Shown here piece by piece: positions 47,879 through 55,847 of a DNA stretch of 64,000 nucleotides; positions within the stretch are counted from its first letter, which is position 1, and the number at the start of each line of letters is the position of its first letter. A program made the translations under genes and the position numbers. This DNA is from Acidocella facilis ATCC 35904. GTDB lineage: Bacteria > Pseudomonadota > Alphaproteobacteria > Acetobacterales > Acetobacteraceae. Under the pieces are notes generated by a model. It did no database searches. It was not told where the DNA came from and saw nothing but the letters and a program-made list of their open reading frames with translations. The stretch spans positions 62,001 through 126,000 of the forward strand of contig NZ_JHYG01000004.1 in assembly GCF_000687875.1 (NCBI RefSeq), given 5' to 3'.

Positions 47879-48541
47879 ATGCCTTTCATGTTTTTGCGCG
47901 AGACTGCCCGAGCCTACCGCGAGCGCGACCCCGCCGCACGCTCCATGCTGGAGGTTTGGCTCTGCTATCCTGGATTGCATGCGGTGGTGATGCACCGGCT
48001 CGCCCACGCGGTCTGGAAGGCGGGTTTCATCACCGCCGGGCGCTGGCTCTCGCATCTCGGACGCTTCCTCACCGGCATCGAAATCCATCCGGGGGCGACC
48101 ATCGGCCAGCGCCTGGTGATCGATCACGGCATGGGGGTGGTGATCGGCGAGACCGCCGAAATCGGCGATGATGTCTATATTTATCATCAGGTTACACTAG
48201 GCGGCACCAGCAGCGCGCAAGGCAAGCGCCACCCGACCATCGGCAGCAATGTCATCATCGGCGCCGGTGCCAAGGTGCTGGGCGCGATCAAGGTGGGGGA
48301 GGGGGCGCGCATCGGCGCCAATGCGGTGGTGGTGGCCCCGGTGCCGGCGGGCACCACGGTTGTGGGCATCCCCGCCCGGCCGGTGGAGCGCGAGGCCCGC
48401 AAGCCGCGTTTCGACGCCTATGGCACGCCCTGCGATCCCTGCATCGACCCGCTGTTTCATGAAATCGAGCTGCTGCGCACTGAGCTGACGGCGCTGGAAG
48501 CCCGGCTGCAGGTGCACGAGCGGCAGGATGAGCGGCTGTAA
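47879..48541 (+). CDS. cysE: Serine O-acetyltransferase CysE
   Basis: CysE makes O-acetylserine for cysteine synthesis. The protein has the short helical N-terminal part ([34 protein letters not shown]) and a left-handed beta-helix of hexapeptide repeats ([45 protein letters not shown]). The ATG at 47879 gives 220 residues, the short form. It begins a sulfur-linked run: cysteine desulfurase, ferredoxin and mnmA follow on the same strand. Confidence 0.93.
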   Translation: MPFMFLRETARAYRERDPAARSMLEVWLCYPGLHAVVMHRLAHAVWKAGFITAGRWLSHLGRFLTGIEIHPGATIGQRLVIDHGMGVVIGETAEIGDDVYIYHQVTLGGTSSAQGKRHPTIGSNVIIGAGAKVLGAIKVGEGARIGANAVVVAPVPAGTTVVGIPARPVEREARKPRFDAYGTPCDPCIDPLFHEIELLRTELTALEARLQVHERQDERL

Positions 48542-48550
48542 ACCGGTAAG

Positions 48551-49642
48551 ATGATCTATCTTGACGCGAATGCCACCGAGCCGCTGCGCCCGCAGGCCCG
48601 CGCCGCGGCGCTGGCGGCGATGGAGACAGGCGGCAACCCCGCCTCCGTGCACCAGGCCGGCCGCGCCGCGCGCAAAATCCTGGAAGAAGCCCGCGAGCGG
48701 GTGGCTTCATTCTGTGCCGCCCGCCCGGCGGATGTGATCTTCTGCGCCGGGGCGACGGAGGCCAACGCCCTGGCCCTCCACGCGCTGGGCCACGACCGCC
48801 CGATCCTGATCGGCGCCACCGAGCATGACGCCATCCGCGCCGCCGCACCCCATGCCGAAATCATCCCGGTGCAGCCGGACGGCCAGGTGGATCTCGCCGC
48901 GCTGAAATCCCTGCTCGTCGCCCATCCCGGCGCCCTGGTCTGCCTGATGGCGGCGAATAACGAGACCGGCGTGCTGCACGACATCGCCGCCGCCGCCACC
49001 CTCTGTGCCGAGGCCGGGGCGCTGCTGCATGTGGATGCGGTGCAGGCGATCGGCCGCTGCAACCAGGATTGGCTGGCGCTGGGGGCCGCCAGCCTTGCCC
49101 TCTCCGGCCATAAATTCGGCGGCCCGCCTGGGGCGGGGGCGCTGGTGGTGCGGGAAAATCTGGAAATCCGGGCGCTGATCAAAGGCGGCGGCCAGGAGCT
49201 GGGAAGGCGCGGCGGCACCCCGGCGCTGCCTGCCATCGCCGGCCTCGCGGCGGCCCTGGGCGCCCCGTACGACGCCGCGCAGATCGCCGGCTGGCGCGAT
49301 GAGATCGAACAGGCCGCCCTGGCGGCGGGGGCGGTTGCCATCGGCGCCGGGGCGCCGCGCCTGCCCAACACCATCTGCCTCGCTCTGCCCGGCGTGCGCG
49401 CCGAAACCCAGCTGATTGGGCTGGACATGGCGGGCATCTGCGTCTCCGCCGGCTCCGCCTGCTCCTCGGGCAAGGTCACCGCCAGCCATGTGCTGCTGGC
49501 GATGGGGCAGGGGGATCTCGCCGGCCAAGCCATCCGCGTCTCTCTGCCCTGGAATGCCGATGTTGAAATGGTGCGCGCCTTCCAGGCGGCCTATGAGCCC
49601 ATGGCACGCCGCGCCTTGCGGAAAACCGTCCAATCGGCGTAA
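48551..49642 (+). CDS. Cysteine desulfurase (NifS/IscS-like)
   Basis: A PLP-dependent class V aminotransferase-fold enzyme that takes sulfur from cysteine. Start motif YLDANATEPLRPQA, H92 in ATEHDAI, NNETGVLHD, PLP lysine K188 in SGHKFGGPPGAG, and the persulfide-forming C304 in SAGSACSSGK. At 363 residues it is slightly shorter than IscS. It lies nine bases after cysE and is followed by a ferredoxin and mnmA, which suggests a role in tRNA thiolation or iron-sulfur assembly. No IscU or other scaffold gene is nearby. Confidence 0.94.
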   Translation: MIYLDANATEPLRPQARAAALAAMETGGNPASVHQAGRAARKILEEARERVASFCAARPADVIFCAGATEANALALHALGHDRPILIGATEHDAIRAAAPHAEIIPVQPDGQVDLAALKSLLVAHPGALVCLMAANNETGVLHDIAAAATLCAEAGALLHVDAVQAIGRCNQDWLALGAASLALSGHKFGGPPGAGALVVRENLEIRALIKGGGQELGRRGGTPALPAIAGLAAALGAPYDAAQIAGWRDEIEQAALAAGAVAIGAGAPRLPNTICLALPGVRAETQLIGLDMAGICVSAGSACSSGKVTASHVLLAMGQGDLAGQAIRVSLPWNADVEMVRAFQAAYEPMARRALRKTVQSA

Positions 49643-49672
49643 GCACCGCCGAAGCGAATTCAAGGATATTTC

Positions 49673-50002
49673 ATGCCGAAAATGACTTTCATCGAGCGCG
49701 ACGGCACCAGCCGCGAGGTCGAGGCCCCGGTCGGGCTGTCGGTGCTGGAAGTGGCGCATAAGCATGGCGTCGACATCGAAGGCGCCTGCGAAGGCTCGCT
49801 CGCCTGCTCGACCTGCCATGTGATCGTGGACCCGGACTGGTTCGGGAAGCTGAAAGGCCCGTCCGAGGACGAGGAAGACATGCTGGACCTCGCCTTCGGC
49901 CTGGAAAAGACCTCGCGCCTGGGCTGCCAGGTCGTGATGTCCGAGGCTCTGGACGGCTTGGTGGTCAAGCTCCCTTCCGCCACCCGGAACGCGGGCAAAT
50001 GA
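49673..50002 (+). CDS. fdx: [2Fe-2S] ferredoxin, adrenodoxin type
   Basis: The 109-residue protein has the cluster ligands C39-x5-C45-x2-C48 and C85, the pattern of Isc-type Fdx and adrenodoxin. Conserved blocks include [16 protein letters not shown] and [12 protein letters not shown]. It supplies electrons, most likely for iron-sulfur assembly or a nearby redox step. It sits 30 bases after the desulfurase. Confidence 0.94.
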   Translation: MPKMTFIERDGTSREVEAPVGLSVLEVAHKHGVDIEGACEGSLACSTCHVIVDPDWFGKLKGPSEDEEDMLDLAFGLEKTSRLGCQVVMSEALDGLVVKLPSATRNAGK

Positions 50003-50044
50003 GCGCGGGGATGGTGGGGCGGCCGCGCTCCAAAAAGAGCTAAG

Positions 50045-51088
50045 ATGAAGGTGGTGGTCGCCATGTCCGGCGGCGTCGACAGCTCGGTCGTGGCCGGGCT
50101 GATGGCGCGCGAGGGGCACGAGGTGATCGGCGTCACGCTGCAGCTCTACGACCATGGGGCGGCGGTGGGGCGCAAGGGCGCGTGCTGCGCCGGGCAGGAT
50201 ATCAGCGATGCCAAGCGCGTCGCCGATAGACTCGGCATCGCCCATTACGTCATCGACAGCGAAACCCGCTTCAAACAGAGCGTCATGGCCGCCTTCGCCG
50301 ATTCCTACGCGGACGGCCAGACCCCGGTGCCCTGCATCGCCTGCAACCAGCATCTGAAATTCGGCGATCTGCTGGACATGGCGAAGGATCTTGGCGCCGA
50401 CGCGTTGGCCACCGGCCATTATGTCCGCCGTTTGGACGGCCCTAACGGGGCGGAAATGCACAAGGCGGTGGACGAAACCCGCGACCAGAGCTGGTTCCTC
50501 TTCGCCACCACCCAGGCGCAGCTGGAATTCTGCCGCTTCCCGCTCGGCGGCTACGCCTCCAAGGCGCAGGTGCGCGAAATCGCCGCCGAAATGGGCCTCG
50601 CCGTCGCCGAGAAGGCCGACAGCCAGGATATCTGCTTCGTCCCCACCGGCAGCTACGACAAGATCGTGGAAAAATTCCGCCCGGACGCGCTGTCCGAGGG
50701 CGAGGTGGTGGCCGAGGATGGCCGCGTGCTGGGTACCCATCAGGGCATCGCCCGCTACACGATCGGCCAGGCCAAGCGCCTGCCGGACAAGGCCGCCCAT
50801 ATGGTGGTGAAAGCCATTGAGCCCGGCACCAGGCGCATCATCGTCGGCCCGCGCGGCAGCCAGAGCCGGATCGTCAAATTGCGGGACGTGAACTGGCTGA
50901 CCGCGCCGGGCGCATTGCGCGCCTCGGTGAAGCTGCGCGCCCGCGACAGTTTGCACCCGGCCAGCATCTGCCCGGACGGCAGCGGGGCCGTGCTGGAGCT
51001 GGACGAGCCGGCGATTGCCGCCCCCGGCCAGGCGGCGGTGTTCTATGAAGGTTCGCGCATCCTGGGCGGCGGCTTCATCGCGGCCTGA
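50045..51088 (+). CDS. mnmA: tRNA-uridine 2-sulfurtransferase MnmA
   Basis: MnmA thiolates U34 of tRNA-Lys, -Glu and -Gln. The ATP-PPase motif SGGVDSSVVAGLM is at residues 8-20. Catalytic cysteines lie in PCIACNQHLKF and in DSQDICFVPTG. The GHYVRR region and C-terminal beta barrel are present. The length of 347 residues is normal. Its position after cysteine desulfurase and ferredoxin suggests a direct sulfur supply. Confidence 0.95.
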   Translation: MKVVVAMSGGVDSSVVAGLMAREGHEVIGVTLQLYDHGAAVGRKGACCAGQDISDAKRVADRLGIAHYVIDSETRFKQSVMAAFADSYADGQTPVPCIACNQHLKFGDLLDMAKDLGADALATGHYVRRLDGPNGAEMHKAVDETRDQSWFLFATTQAQLEFCRFPLGGYASKAQVREIAAEMGLAVAEKADSQDICFVPTGSYDKIVEKFRPDALSEGEVVAEDGRVLGTHQGIARYTIGQAKRLPDKAAHMVVKAIEPGTRRIIVGPRGSQSRIVKLRDVNWLTAPGALRASVKLRARDSLHPASICPDGSGAVLELDEPAIAAPGQAAVFYEGSRILGGGFIAA

Positions 51089-51122
51089 ATCGCAGCGCTT
51101 CGAAAATCATCGTAGCGCTGCG
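51089..51122. terminator. Hairpin after mnmA
   Basis: TCGCAGCGCT (51089-51098) and AGCGCTGCGA (51113-51122) form a perfect ten-pair stem right after the mnmA stop. There is no T run, so it may be an RNA end-protecting hairpin rather than a strict terminator. Confidence 0.5.
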
Positions 51123-51136
51123 AAATCGGCGTCGCG

Positions 51137-51289
51137 TTACAAAATCAGCAGCACCAGGATCACGATCAGCAGCAGCCCGAAGCCGCCGCCATAATAAATC
51201 CCGCCGGTGCCGACGAACAGCCCGCCATGCAGGCCAAAGCCGCCGCCCAGCAGCAGCAGGATGAGCAGAATGATGAGCAAGGCGCGCAT
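51137..51289 (-). CDS. 50-residue glycine-rich double-membrane small protein (DUF3309-like)
   Basis: The minus strand encodes a 50-residue peptide: MRALLIILLILLLLGGG, a central Gly/Tyr segment (GLFVGTGGIYYGGGFG) and a second hydrophobic run LLLIVILVLLIL. Leu/Ile helices flanking a glycine hinge are the plan of DUF3309-type small membrane proteins in alphaproteobacteria. GAGGAG lies eight bases before the ATG. It runs opposite to mnmA and the Hint gene. Confidence 0.65.
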   Translation of the reverse strand: MRALLIILLILLLLGGGFGLHGGLFVGTGGIYYGGGFGLLLIVILVLLIL

Positions 51290-51489
51290 GAATAACTCCT
51301 CGACGGAAATAAATCGTGATCCGGATATAAGGAGGTGACGCCCGCATCACCGCTGGCTTGCGGGGTTTTCATGAATGCCTCATCGTCGCGCGCGGTTTCG
51401 ATTTTATTGCGTAATTAACCGGTTCCGCTACAATCTTGGGTATAGGCCGTCAAAAACCGGCCTTCTGGCGCGCCAACACGGGATGCAGC

Positions 51490-52647
51490 ATGTCGAACTC
51501 GAGCTATAATTCGCTGATCACCACGGGTGAGACCCTCACGGTCACCTCGCCTTATGTCGTCGCGACCAACCTGACCTTTGAGAATACCGGCACGGTCGAT
51601 GGCGTGCTGCTCTTCACCCGCGCCGGGCTGGTGGCCGGCACGGCGGATATCAACGGCACCATCATGACCGTGGCGAGTTTCGGCGGCGGCACCGTCGCCA
51701 ATATGCGTCCCGGCGCTTATGCCGGCATCGCCGGGGACCAGATCGTCATCCAGTCGATCGACAGCTTGTTCAGCACTCTGGATGTCGCCGGCACCGACAA
51801 TGCCAGCTTCGCCTATCAGGCCACCTTGGCCGCACTCAGCGGCTACCATGCCACGATCGACAATGGCACGGTGGGGATGGTCGCCGAAAACGCGTTCACG
51901 CTGGATGCCAATGAGAAGCTGGTCCTCGACGAGATCGCGCTGGGCCTGTTCGGCAGCGTCGCCAACCAGGCGAGCCTGGATATCGCCTTCGCCCCGCGCG
52001 CGAATCCGGCCAGCAATCTCAACAACCCGTTCATCGATGCGGTGATCACGGCCGAGCAGGTGGTGAATCCCTGCTTTGCCGAAGGCACGCTGATCCTGAC
52101 CACGCGCGGCGAGGTACGGGTGGAGGCGCTGCGGGTGGGGGATTGCGTCATCACGCCCGAGGGCGGCGAGGCGGAGATTATCTGGATCGGCCGGCGGGCG
52201 GTGACGCTGGAGGGGGCGGCAAGGCCAGAGGCGCTGCGCCCGGTCATCATCGAGCCCGGCGCGCTGGAGGAGGGGGTGCCATCCCGGCGCCTCTGCCTCT
52301 CGCCGGATCATGCCTTGTATCTGGAAGGGGTGCTGGTGCCGGCGAAAATGCTGATCAACTGGAATTCCATCCGCCAGGATCAGAGTGTTTCGCGGGTGGT
52401 TTATTATCATATCGAGCTGACAGCGCATGGCGCCTTGTTTGCCGAGGGCTGCGCGGTGGAATCCTTCCTGGACACCGGCCATCGGAGCATGTTCGACAAT
52501 GCGGACAAGACCATGGCGGTGCTGCCGGCGGTGATGCAGCAGCGCCGCGAGACGGAAAGTTTCGCGCCGCTTTGCCTGGAGGGAGAGGGGCTGGCGCAGA
52601 TCCGTGCCCGCATCGCTGCCCGCCAGCCGGGCCTGAAACTGGCTTAA
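51490..52647 (+). CDS. Hint-domain protein (Hedgehog/intein type autoprocessing module)
   Basis: The 385-residue protein has a beta-rich N-terminal region (about 1-190, with short Thr/Gly-Val repeats like those in secreted adhesins). A Hint_2-type domain starts at C195 in PCFAEGTLILTTRGEVRVE, followed by LRVGDCVITPEGG and the B-block SPDHALYLEGVLVPAKMLIN. Hint domains cleave their own N-terminal junction or splice. No signal peptide is seen, so export, if any, uses another route. The ATG at 51490 is chosen (MSNSSYNS). Such proteins are frequent in Acetobacteraceae. Confidence 0.85.
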   Translation: MSNSSYNSLITTGETLTVTSPYVVATNLTFENTGTVDGVLLFTRAGLVAGTADINGTIMTVASFGGGTVANMRPGAYAGIAGDQIVIQSIDSLFSTLDVAGTDNASFAYQATLAALSGYHATIDNGTVGMVAENAFTLDANEKLVLDEIALGLFGSVANQASLDIAFAPRANPASNLNNPFIDAVITAEQVVNPCFAEGTLILTTRGEVRVEALRVGDCVITPEGGEAEIIWIGRRAVTLEGAARPEALRPVIIEPGALEEGVPSRRLCLSPDHALYLEGVLVPAKMLINWNSIRQDQSVSRVVYYHIELTAHGALFAEGCAVESFLDTGHRSMFDNADKTMAVLPAVMQQRRETESFAPLCLEGEGLAQIRARIAARQPGLKLA

Positions 52648-52652
52648 AGAGC

Positions 52653-52784
52653 AAAAGTTTTTGGGGGTGTGGGGACTTTTTTCAAAAAGTCCCCACAAAC
52701 GTTTGGGGCGGTGGCACCGGCGTTGCCACTGCCCCAGACATTTTGCAGCCCTTTTTGAAAAAAGGGCTGCACCCCAAAACTTTT
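52653..52784. repeat. Cloverleaf-like composite palindrome (family 1, locus 4)
   Basis: The unit fills the whole gap between two convergent stop codons. Outer pairing: AAAAGTTTTTGGGG with CCCCAAAACTTTT. H1 (52669-52696) is GTGGGGAC-T6-C-A5-GTCCCCAC. The middle arm pairs TGGGGC/GTGGCA with TGCCAC/GCCCCA. H3 (52745-52770) is GCAGCCC-T5-G-A6-GGGCTGC. The outer right arm includes the stop codon of the ABC transporter. Confidence 0.88.
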
Positions 52785-54522
52785 AAAAATTAGGCGATAG
52801 CTGGGCTTGCGCGAAGCGTACCTGGCGCGGCCCTTGTTCGTGGTGGGTAATCGCCACAATCGTCGTCCCCGGCAGATGCGCCCGCAGCGCGCCGCGGATC
52901 TCCCCCGCCAGCCCCACATCCAGGGCCGAGGTCGCCTCGTCCAGAAACAGCCAGTCCGGCTTCGCCAGAATCGCCCGCGCCAGCGCCAAACGTTGCTGTT
53001 CGCCCCCCGAAAGGGCGAGCCCCCAATTCGCCGCCTCATCCAGCCGCTCGGCCAGATGCCCCAGCCCCATCGCCGCCAGCGCCTCACGCGCCGCGTCATC
53101 ATCCAGCCCCGCTTCCGGCCCCGGATAAGCGAGATTGCGCCGCAACGTGCCCAGCGGGAAATAGGGTTTTTGCGGCAGGAACAGCAGCTTGCCCTGCGGC
53201 AGCGTCACCTCGCCCTGGCCATAGGGCCAGATCCCGGCCAGCGCCCGGAACAAGGTGGATTTACCGGTCCCGGAGGCGCCTGAAATCGTCACCAGCTCGC
53301 CCGGCGGCAAGGTCAGGCTGGCACGGTCCAGCAGCTTGCGGCCATCGGGCAGGGTCAGCGTCAAATCGCGCAGCGCCAGACCCTCGCCACCCGCCTGCAA
53401 GCGCGGCCCGCCGGCGGCCATGGCGCGCGCCGTCTCCATCGCCTCGCGGAAGCCATAGAGACGCGAGACGGTGGCGCGCCAGGCGACAAGCCCGGAATAG
53501 GAGGTGACGAACCAGGAGAGTGCCCCCTGCACCTGGCCGAACACCATCGGGATCTGGCTCAACCCGCCCAGCCCGATCTTCTTGGCGAAATAGCGCGGCA
53601 GGATCACCACCAGCGGGAAGATACTTGCCACCTGATTGAAGGAGATGGTGAAGAAATTCAGCGCCTTGGTCCGGCGCATGATCGCCCAGAAATTATCCCG
53701 CACGAACTGAAAGCTGCCGACCAGTTCGCCCTCTTCCTGCGCCTCGCCATGGGAGAGCGCGATCGCCTCGGGATGCTCGCGGATGCGCACCAGCCGGTAA
53801 CGGAAATCCGCTTCCAGCCTCTGCTGGTTGAAGGCCAAAGGCACCAGCTTGCGGCCGATCAGATGGGTCAGCCCGGTGCCGACCAGCGCGTACAGAATGG
53901 CCACCCACAGCATATAGCCGGGAATGGTGACGCCCAGCAGCGTGATCGAGCCGGAGATGCTGTAGAGCACGAACACGAAGCTGAACAGAGTCACCACATT
54001 GGTGATGAAATCGATGCCGAGCGAGAGCGTGCTGGTGGTGAAATTATTCAAATCCTCGGAAATGCGCTGATCCGGGTTGTCGATGATCGAGCTGGGCGCG
54101 TGGGAGAGCGAGATATTGTAATAGGCCCGGTCCTGCAGCCAGTTTTCGACATAATGGGTGGTCAGCCATTGCCGCCATTTGATCTGCAGCATCTGGCTGA
54201 GATAGGTGGCGTAGACCGCGATCAGCACATAGATCACCACCAGCTCGAGAAAGCCCGGCATGGCGCCTTTGCCCGGCACCCGTATCACCGGCATGTAGAG
54301 AAGGGCGACGACGATCTTCGAATCATAGGCCTGGATGGCGTTGAAGAAATCATTATTCCAGTAGGTCAGGATCACATTGAGCCCGACCAGCAGCAGATTC
54401 AGCCCCACCACAGCGCCCAGCAGCCCCCAGGCCACCCATTTCTGCTCGGATTTGAAATAGGGCTTGGCCAGGCTGACGCCCTCGGCGAAGCCGGTGAGGA
54501 AATTCGTCATCGCATGGCGCAA
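52783..54522 (-). CDS. ABC transporter permease-ATPase fusion, SbmA/YddA type
   Basis: A 579-residue half-transporter with an N-terminal membrane domain (six segments, residues 25-320) of the SbmA/BacA-like fold: VGLNVILTYWNNDFFNAIQ, QWLTTHYVENWLQDRAYY and NPDQRISEDLNNF are diagnostic. The ATPase has Walker A SGASGTGKSTLF, LSGGEQQRLALARA, Walker B WLFLDEATSALD and the H-loop ITHHE. Relatives take up or export antimicrobial peptides, bleomycin or cobalamin. The gene ends inside the family 1 repeat. Confidence 0.93.
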   Translation of the reverse strand: MRHAMTNFLTGFAEGVSLAKPYFKSEQKWVAWGLLGAVVGLNLLLVGLNVILTYWNNDFFNAIQAYDSKIVVALLYMPVIRVPGKGAMPGFLELVVIYVLIAVYATYLSQMLQIKWRQWLTTHYVENWLQDRAYYNISLSHAPSSIIDNPDQRISEDLNNFTTSTLSLGIDFITNVVTLFSFVFVLYSISGSITLLGVTIPGYMLWVAILYALVGTGLTHLIGRKLVPLAFNQQRLEADFRYRLVRIREHPEAIALSHGEAQEEGELVGSFQFVRDNFWAIMRRTKALNFFTISFNQVASIFPLVVILPRYFAKKIGLGGLSQIPMVFGQVQGALSWFVTSYSGLVAWRATVSRLYGFREAMETARAMAAGGPRLQAGGEGLALRDLTLTLPDGRKLLDRASLTLPPGELVTISGASGTGKSTLFRALAGIWPYGQGEVTLPQGKLLFLPQKPYFPLGTLRRNLAYPGPEAGLDDDAAREALAAMGLGHLAERLDEAANWGLALSGGEQQRLALARAILAKPDWLFLDEATSALDVGLAGEIRGALRAHLPGTTIVAITHHEQGPRQVRFAQAQLSPNF

Positions 54523-54524
54523 AG

Positions 54525-54791
54525 TCAGCCCTCCGGACGGGTCAGGCGCAGGCGGATCACGCCATGCAGCGTCTCGGGATCGACTGGCTTGCCCTTGCGG
54601 AGAATCTCGATCCGCCCGGCCCGCGCCAGGCGCTGCGCCGCCAGCTTCACCGGCGCCAGCGAGCGGCGCCAGCTTTCATCCTGCGGATGGCCCGCCAGCG
54701 CGCGCGCCGCCTCGGTGGGGCAGATGGATTTGTCCAACCCGCGCTGGGCGAGCGTGTCGAGAATGGCCTGTTCGGCGGGATCGGCGGTCAT
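54525..54791 (-). CDS. DUF3253 domain protein
   Basis: An 88-residue winged-helix-like protein matching DUF3253: ILDTLAQRGLDKSICPTEAARALAGH, SWRRSLAPVKLAAQRLARAGRIEILRKGKPVDP (in parts) and a terminal GVIRLRLTR. The function is unknown, and the fold suggests nucleic-acid or protein binding. I chose the ATG at 54791; one at 54812 adds seven residues. Its stop lies two bases before the ABC transporter start, so they should be one operon. Confidence 0.82.
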   Translation of the reverse strand: MTADPAEQAILDTLAQRGLDKSICPTEAARALAGHPQDESWRRSLAPVKLAAQRLARAGRIEILRKGKPVDPETLHGVIRLRLTRPEG

Positions 54792-54897
54792 GGGAACAGA
54801 GTTATGCCGCAAGCGGCGGAGGCATCAAGGTGCAGCATATTGCGATTTGCAAAGTTGCGTTGCGCCGGGTGAGTGCCGCCAGCCGAGCGGCCAGGCT

Positions 54898-55746
54898 TCA
54901 GCGCCGTGCCAGCAGGCTGCCGAGCGCCGCGCCATCCAGGGCGGCGCTGAAAAAACTGCCCTGCGCCAGATCCGCCCGCAGCCGGCGCAACAGATCATAT
55001 TGGGTCTGGCTTTCCACCCCGTCCGCCAGCACCTGGCAGCCCAGCGCGTGCCCCGCCTCCACCGCCGCCTGCACGATGCCGGCCGCGCCATCCGCCTCGA
55101 TATCGCGCACCAGCGAGCGGTCCAGCCGCAAGGTGGAGAAATTCAGCTTGCGCAGCGGGGCGAGCGAGGCATAGCCGGTGCCGAAATGGTCCAGCGCCAG
55201 CCGCAGCCCCAGACCCTGCAGGGCCCGCAGCGCGAAGACCGTATCTTCATTGGCATCCAGCAGCATTTCCTCGGTGATCAGCAATTCCAGCTGGCAGGGT
55301 TCGGCCTGGGCGTGCTGCAACGCTTCCAGCACATGCTTCACCAGCTGGCCGGAGCGCAGATGCCGCAGACACAAGGCCAAAGAGAGGGTGAAATCCCGCG
55401 GCATCTGGGCCGCCTGCACGCAGACCTGGCGCAGCATCCAGGCGCCGAGATCGATGATCATGTCCGATTGCTCGGCCAGCGGCAGCAAATGCCCCGCCGG
55501 GATCAGCCCGCGCCGTGAATGGTCCAGCCGCAGTTGTACCTCCGCCGCGCAGGCCCGCCCGGATGCCAGCGCGATGATCGGCTGGAAATGCAGCGCCAGC
55601 CGGTTGGTGGCCAAGGCCTGGCGCAGCTTCTGGATGACGCGCCGCCGCTCGGTGATGCGGTGGCGGGCATTATGCTGCTTCAGCTCCCGTTCCGCCCGCA
55701 GCTCAGCCTCGGCGGCATGATCCGATTCTTGGCGTGTCGCGGTCAT
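54898..55746 (-). CDS. Degenerate EAL-domain protein, probably not catalytic
   Basis: A 282-residue protein with an N-terminal charged helix (1-40) and one EAL domain. The fold is kept (LHFQPIIAL, DHFGTGYASL, LADGVES, AQGSFFS). However, key c-di-GMP phosphodiesterase residues are changed: EAL reads E69-V-Q, the metal Asn is A124, the Glu of EITE is L156, DD reads D186-H187, the catalytic Lys is R207, and the Glu of AEGVE is D242. It should not hydrolyse c-di-GMP and may act as a sensor or scaffold. No GGDEF domain is attached. Confidence 0.88.
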   Translation of the reverse strand: MTATRQESDHAAEAELRAERELKQHNARHRITERRRVIQKLRQALATNRLALHFQPIIALASGRACAAEVQLRLDHSRRGLIPAGHLLPLAEQSDMIIDLGAWMLRQVCVQAAQMPRDFTLSLALCLRHLRSGQLVKHVLEALQHAQAEPCQLELLITEEMLLDANEDTVFALRALQGLGLRLALDHFGTGYASLAPLRKLNFSTLRLDRSLVRDIEADGAAGIVQAAVEAGHALGCQVLADGVESQTQYDLLRRLRADLAQGSFFSAALDGAALGSLLARR

Positions 55747-55847
55747 GGCGCCACGCGGGGGCGAGAGGGGCGGGCTGGGCGGTGCAGGAGGCGCATGGCG
55801 CCAATTTGCCCGGCCTCTCTTAACATCCCCCTAACAAAACCCAGGAT

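Noticed and set aside
47670-47880. Replication origin near cysE from DnaA-like boxes
   Set aside because: Only one near-match (TTATCCACG) and one weaker one are present; there is no cluster, and no dnaA, dnaN or hemE gene nearby.
53749-55518. A 589-codon plus-strand frame opposite the ABC transporter, DUF3253 and EAL genes
   Set aside because: It spans three convincing genes on the other strand and shows no domain pattern.
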